Part shown: positions 59,055 through 64,000 of the stretch, piece by piece
Layout of the letters: every line of letters begins with the position of its first letter
How positions within the stretch are numbered: position 1 is the stretch's first letter
NCBI RefSeq assembly: GCF_018555385.1
Contig: NZ_JAFEJS010000007.1
Location: 62,001-126,000 of the forward strand
DNA: 64,000 bases
From: Bifidobacterium santillanense
Lineage (GTDB): Bacteria; Actinomycetota; Actinomycetes; Actinomycetales; Bifidobacteriaceae
Direction of reading: 5' to 3'
Made by a program: the position numbers and the translations under genes
Notes under the pieces: model-generated
Told to the model about the DNA's origin: nothing
The model's input: only the letters and a program-made list of their open reading frames with translations
The model's database searches: none

Positions 59055-59090
59055 GAAGCGCCCGGCACCACATGCGGTGCCGGGCGCTTC
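59055..59090 (-). terminator. Terminator 3' of pgi
   Basis: GAAGCGCCCGGCACC and its complement form a 15-16-bp stem over a 4-6-nt loop, 66 bp after the pgi stop. Confidence 0.78.
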
Positions 59091-59155
59091 GCTCCGTGCC
59101 GTCGGTTCCGTCGTCTACCGGTCACCGGCCGATGACGGACGCCGGCCGGATCCGA

Positions 59156-60856
<1,701 letters not shown>

Positions 60857-61123
60857 GGATTCCATTCCTTTCATCATCGATCGAAACGTCGCACGCGCCG
60901 CCGCGTCCGGCTCGGACGGTCGGGTCGCGCGATGTCCCTTATCACGGAACAGAATACTCACAAAAGCGGACACAACAACACAAAAAGAATAAGGGGGAAC
61001 ATATCGGCGACGGCGCGGTGAACGGACCGGCCCCGACACGGCCCGGCGCGGCGCATGGGCGGACGGGACGCGCCGGCGAAAACCGTTGCGGCGTACGGCG
61101 ACATGCCGAGCGACACGGCGATG

Positions 61124-61152
61124 TTGCGTTTTCCGCATCCCCACCCTATACT
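61124..61152 (+). promoter_or_regulatory. tRNA-Thr promoter
   Basis: TTGCGT (61124-61129), 17-bp spacer, TATACT (61147-61152); start would fall ~35 bp before the tRNA. Confidence 0.65.
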
Positions 61153-61194
61153 CTTCTTCTCGTGCATGGTTCGCGTATGCGTGCCAAGCGCAAA

Positions 61195-61267
61195 GCCACT
61201 TTAGCTCAGTCGGTAGAGCGGCTCACTCGTAATGAGCAGGTCGTCAGTTCGATTCTGACAAGTGGCT
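61195..61267 (+). tRNA. tRNA-Thr (anticodon CGT)
   Basis: A 73-nt cloverleaf: acceptor GCCACTT/AAGTGGC, D-arm with AGCTCAGTCGGTAGAGC, anticodon stem GCTCA/TGAGC around CTCGTAA, T-arm GTCAGTTCGATTCTGAC. CCA is encoded at 61268-61270. Confidence 0.96.
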
Positions 61268-61273
61268 CCACCA

Positions 61274-61300
61274 CCCCGGACCATACGGTCCGGGGTTTTT
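61274..61300 (+). terminator. Rho-independent terminator of tRNA-Thr
   Basis: CCCCGGACC/GGTCCGGGG stem, 4-nt loop, then TTTTT. Confidence 0.92.
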
Positions 61301-61351
61301 CGTTTCACCCGTCACCCGCCATCTGTCGCCTGCCATCCGCCATCCGCGCAG

Positions 61352-61529
61352 CGTCCGTTTCTATAGGATCGGACGCATCAATCCACGAAACGGCACCCAA
61401 TACGTCCGATCCTATAGAAACGGACGTTACGAACCACCAAACGGCACCAGAAACGTCCGATCCTGCAGGAACGGACGTATTACACGCCCCAACCCACCCG
61501 CGGAACGGCCGATCCTATAGGAACGGACG
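61352..61529. repeat. Palindrome array family A, copy 2: four 24-bp palindromes every ~51 bp
   Basis: Starts at 61352, 61403, 61454 and 61506 (51, 51 and 52). Core GATCCTATAGGA as in the 27017-27244 array, one copy with TCCTGCAGGA (pairing kept). Spacers share AAACGGCACC between the first two but differ from those at 27 kb. Lies between tRNA-Thr and tRNA-Leu. Confidence 0.9.
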
Positions 61530-61605
61530 GTTCGTTTATGGGGAGGGAAGACGGACGGTGCGCCGGCGACGTGTCAGCAGGGCTTATGATAGATTGTCCC
61601 AGTAC

Positions 61606-61686
61606 GCGCGAGTGGCGTAATGGTAGCCGCGCAGGATTTAGGTTCCTGTGTCTTTCGACGTGTGGGTTCGAGTCCCATCTCGCGCA
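61606..61686 (+). tRNA. tRNA-Leu (anticodon TAG)
   Basis: An 81-nt class II tRNA: acceptor GCGCGAG/CTCGCGC, anticodon stem CAGGA/TCCTG around TTTAGGT, variable arm near TGTCTTTCGACG, T-arm GGGTTCGAGTCCC. CCA is not encoded. A TATGAT -10-like box is at 61585-61590. Confidence 0.94.
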
Positions 61687-61862
61687 CTGATCCCCGAATC
61701 GGAGAGTCCGGGGACACGCCGCGCCGAAGCGCGGCCCTCCCCCGCGGATCGCGGCGACGATCACCCGGGAAGACCGCACGGAATGCACGGAGAATCGCAC
61801 AGATCACCGAAACCGACCACCGGATCGGAAGAGATCAAGAAGACAAGCGGAAGAGGACATCC

Positions 61863-62864
61863 ATGACCGCGCTGCTCAAACCGATCGCGTTCCTGCTCAT
61901 CATCGCCGCCGCATACCTGGTCAAGCGCGCCGGGCTGTTCCGCCCGCGCGACTACCGCGTCATGCAGGTGGTCGTCTTCAACTTCACCCTGCCGGCGTCG
62001 ATCATCGTGTCGTTCGCGACGAACCCGCACCATCTGAGCATGCTGCTCATCTCGCTGGTCGCGATCGTGTTCGGCCTGCTGCCGCTGCTGCTCGTCTACG
62101 CCGCCACGCGCCACCGTCCGGTGGCCGACCGCGCATTCCTCATGCTCAACTGCTCCGGCTTCAACATCGGCAACTTCTGCTTCCCGGTGATCCAGGCGTT
62201 CATGGGGCCGTCCGCGCTCGTGACGGCCGCGATGTTCGACATCGGCAACTCGGTGGTCGTCACGGCCGGATCGAACGTGATGACGACGTCGCTGCTGCAC
62301 ATCGACATGAACAGGACGCTCGCCGAGCAGCACGCCGGCTCCGCGCCGACGATGCCGTACACGCGCCCGACCGACCGCGACGCCCGCCGCCTCGCCCGAC
62401 GGGCGAAGACCAAGCAGGTGCTCAAGGGGTTCCTCACGTCGGTGCCGTTCGACGTCTACCTGCTGATGATCGCCGTGATGGTCTTCTCCATCCCGATCCC
62501 CTCGTTCATCCCCACGCTCCTGCAGCCGGTGGCCGACGCGAACTCGTTCTGCTCGGTGTTCATGGTCGGCATGCTGATGGACCTGCCCCAGACCCGCAAG
62601 GACGTGACGGACGTGCTCGAGGTGCTCGGCTGGAGGCTTCCGCTCGGCTTGGCGTTCGCGGCGTTCTGCTGGTTCGTGCTGCCGTTCGACGCGGGCGTCA
62701 GGAAGGCGGCGGTCATGCTCTCGCTCGCGCCGTCCGCCGTCTTCTCGACGCTGTTCACCGACCGCGTGCTCGGCAACGCCAAGCTGGCCGGGTTCACGCT
62801 GTCGATCACGGCGATCATCGCGATCGTGCTGATGACCGCCGCCAACATCCTCATCCCGGCCTGA
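61863..62864 (+). CDS. AEC-family (auxin efflux carrier-type) transporter
   Basis: A 333-aa inner-membrane protein with ~10 hydrophobic segments in two halves separated by a charged loop (about 150-190). NCSGFNIGNFCFPVIQAFMG is the family's broken-helix motif. AEC proteins export or exchange organic acids such as malate; the substrate is unknown. The ATG at 61863 has GAGGAC upstream. Confidence 0.88.
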   Translation: MTALLKPIAFLLIIAAAYLVKRAGLFRPRDYRVMQVVVFNFTLPASIIVSFATNPHHLSMLLISLVAIVFGLLPLLLVYAATRHRPVADRAFLMLNCSGFNIGNFCFPVIQAFMGPSALVTAAMFDIGNSVVVTAGSNVMTTSLLHIDMNRTLAEQHAGSAPTMPYTRPTDRDARRLARRAKTKQVLKGFLTSVPFDVYLLMIAVMVFSIPIPSFIPTLLQPVADANSFCSVFMVGMLMDLPQTRKDVTDVLEVLGWRLPLGLAFAAFCWFVLPFDAGVRKAAVMLSLAPSAVFSTLFTDRVLGNAKLAGFTLSITAIIAIVLMTAANILIPA

Positions 62865-62880
62865 TTCCGGCGCCCGGATT

Positions 62881-63603
62881 TCAGCCCAGCAGCGCCTCGA
62901 TCGCCGGGACCAGGGCCTTCAGCGCCTTGCCCCTGTGCGAGATCGCGTTCTTCTCGGCCGGGGTCATCTCGGCGCTCGTCAGCGGCTCGCCCTCATGGTC
63001 GGGGTCGTCGCTGGTGCGTCCGGGCTGGTCGTCCGGCACGAAGATCGGGTCGTAGCCGAAGCCGTGCTCGCCGCGCTCCCTGCGGATGATGCGGCCGGGC
63101 ATCTCCCCCGTCTCGACCGTCTCGGAGACGATCACGTGGTGCGCGGCGACGGCCGAGCCCTCGCCCGCGGCCAGCGCGGCGCCGGCGGTCGAGTCGATCT
63201 CGTCGCCGGGCACGACGAGCGCGGCGGCGCAGCGGAAGCGCGCGGTGCGGCGCTCGTCCGGGATGTCCTCGATCTGGGCGAGCAGCAGCGCGTTGTTGGC
63301 CTTGTCGTGGCCGTGCGCGCCGGCCCAGCGGGCCGACAGGATGCCGGGGGCGGCGCCCATCACGTCGACGATCAGGCCGGAGTCGTCGGCGATGGCCGGC
63401 AGTCCGGTACGGCGGGCGACGTCACGCGCCTTCAGCAGCGCGTTCTCCTGGAAGGTGACGCCGGTCTCGACCGGGTCGGGCAGGTGCAGCGAGCCGGCGG
63501 AGACGAGCTCCACCTGCGCGGCGTCGGCGCCGAGGTCCTCCTCGAGGATGCGGCGGATCTCGACGAGCTTGCCTTCGTTGTGCGTGGCGACCACGAGTTT
63601 CAT
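62881..63603 (-). CDS. rdgB: Non-canonical purine NTP pyrophosphatase (RdgB/HAM1)
   Basis: A 240-aa house-cleaning enzyme removing dITP/XTP. VVATHNEGKLVEI, ADDSGLIVDVMGAAPGILSARWAG and SHRGKAL are diagnostic. RDPDHEG-like stretch near 205-215 (DDQPGRTSDDPDHEGEPL) is a small insertion. Follows rph by 36 bp in the usual rph-rdgB order. Confidence 0.95.
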   Translation of the reverse strand: MKLVVATHNEGKLVEIRRILEEDLGADAAQVELVSAGSLHLPDPVETGVTFQENALLKARDVARRTGLPAIADDSGLIVDVMGAAPGILSARWAGAHGHDKANNALLLAQIEDIPDERRTARFRCAAALVVPGDEIDSTAGAALAAGEGSAVAAHHVIVSETVETGEMPGRIIRRERGEHGFGYDPIFVPDDQPGRTSDDPDHEGEPLTSAEMTPAEKNAISHRGKALKALVPAIEALLG

Positions 63604-63639
63604 GGAAGTCTCCTTGTGTGTGCGTGTATTCGGTCGAGG

Positions 63640-64000
63640 TCAGTCGAGGGCGAGCGCGGCGCGCTGGGCGGCCTGCAGCTCCCTGTTGCCCTTCTCGGCG
63701 AGGTCGAGCAGCGTGTTGAGCTCGGCTCGGTTGAACGGGCGGTGCTCGGCGGTGCCCTGGATCTCGATGAACGTGCCGGAGCCGGTCATCGCGACGTTCA
63801 TGTCGGTCATCGCCTGGCTGTCCTCGACGTACGGCAGGTCGAGCATCGGCGTGCCGCTGATCACGCCGACGGACACGGCGGACACGTAGTCCTTGATGAC
63901 CTTGTCGGCGGACTTGATGTGGTGGTTGCGCTCGGCCCAGTTGACCGCGTCGACGAGCGCGACGAACGCGCCGGTCACGGACGCGGTGCGGGTGCCGCCG
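63640..64000 (-). CDS. rph: Ribonuclease PH, C-terminal part (gene runs off the window)
   Basis: About 120 C-terminal residues in frame to the window edge. [40 protein letters not shown] and [24 protein letters not shown] match the tRNA 3'-trimming phosphorolytic RNase. Broken by the window boundary, not a pseudogene. Confidence 0.94.
   Translation of the reverse strand, partial: GGTRTASVTGAFVALVDAVNWAERNHHIKSADKVIKDYVSAVSVGVISGTPMLDLPYVEDSQAMTDMNVAMTGSGTFIEIQGTAEHRPFNRAELNTLLDLAEKGNRELQAAQRAALALD

Overview
The window reads as chromosomal DNA of a high-GC Bifidobacterium. The evidence is a bifidobacterial-style gene set: a GH42 beta-galactosidase with its own sugar ABC importer, an araBDA cluster under a LacI-type regulator, a sialic-acid (nan) cluster, many LacI/GntR regulators, strong G/C third-position bias, and long non-coding 3' regions full of palindromes. 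The species cannot be fixed from sequence alone. Most genes lie on the minus strand.

Layout. 1-943: palindromic and tandem repeats 3' of an NRAMP metal transporter (mntH, 944-2554). 2632-5227: a DUF4143 AAA ATPase with its own promoter and 32-bp-phased iterons, lying between a secreted HNH nuclease gene and a ~237-bp duplicate of that gene's 3' end. 5347-16159: aldo/keto reductase, LacI regulator, GH42 beta-galactosidase, two ABC permeases and a sugar-binding lipoprotein, with a divergent sugar-porter MFS gene. 16184-20071: a single-chain CydDC-like ABC exporter. 20125-26817: an oligopeptide-type ABC importer operon ending in an amidohydrolase. 27319-28788: a GPH sugar symporter. 29261-36282: acyl-CoA synthetase, a membrane protein, a NarL-type response regulator and histidine kinase, and a gamma-Glu-GABA hydrolase-like amidotransferase. 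37314-42635: araA, araD, araB and a LacI regulator. 42962-45080: rnhB, lepB, rplS. 45508-47850: DUF1893 protein, an ECF-type S component, a DUF362 protein. 48031-58834: sialic-acid catabolism (nanA, a peptide-class ABC importer with a permease-ATPase fusion, nanE, nanK, DUF4862, nanR). 59156-64000: pgi, tRNA-Thr(CGT), tRNA-Leu(TAG), an AEC transporter, rdgB and the 3' part of rph.

How the genes work together. The window is largely a carbohydrate-scavenging block: galactosides (GH42 plus ABC importer), arabinose (BDA to xylulose-5-P), and sialic acid (import, lyase, ManNAc kinase, ManNAc-6-P epimerase), feeding central carbon flow at pgi. Four sites resembling TGTGAGCGCTCACA lie upstream of araB, the ara regulator, the GPH symporter and the nan importer. 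Four ATCAGACA-type sites precede the three nan transcription units. These suggest two overlapping regulons.

The most unusual content is non-coding. Several sequence-unrelated palindrome families are each laid out with ~51-52 bp spacing at gene 3' ends (1-760, 27017-27244, 31387-31677, 36335-36930, 61352-61529). There is also a set of long hairpins, two of which share a ~30-nt loop but have entirely different 29-bp arms (10145-10232, 42774-42860). None of these fits a standard CRISPR, IS or simple terminator. A second theme is that many proteins carry low-complexity insertions or tails absent from their usual families.
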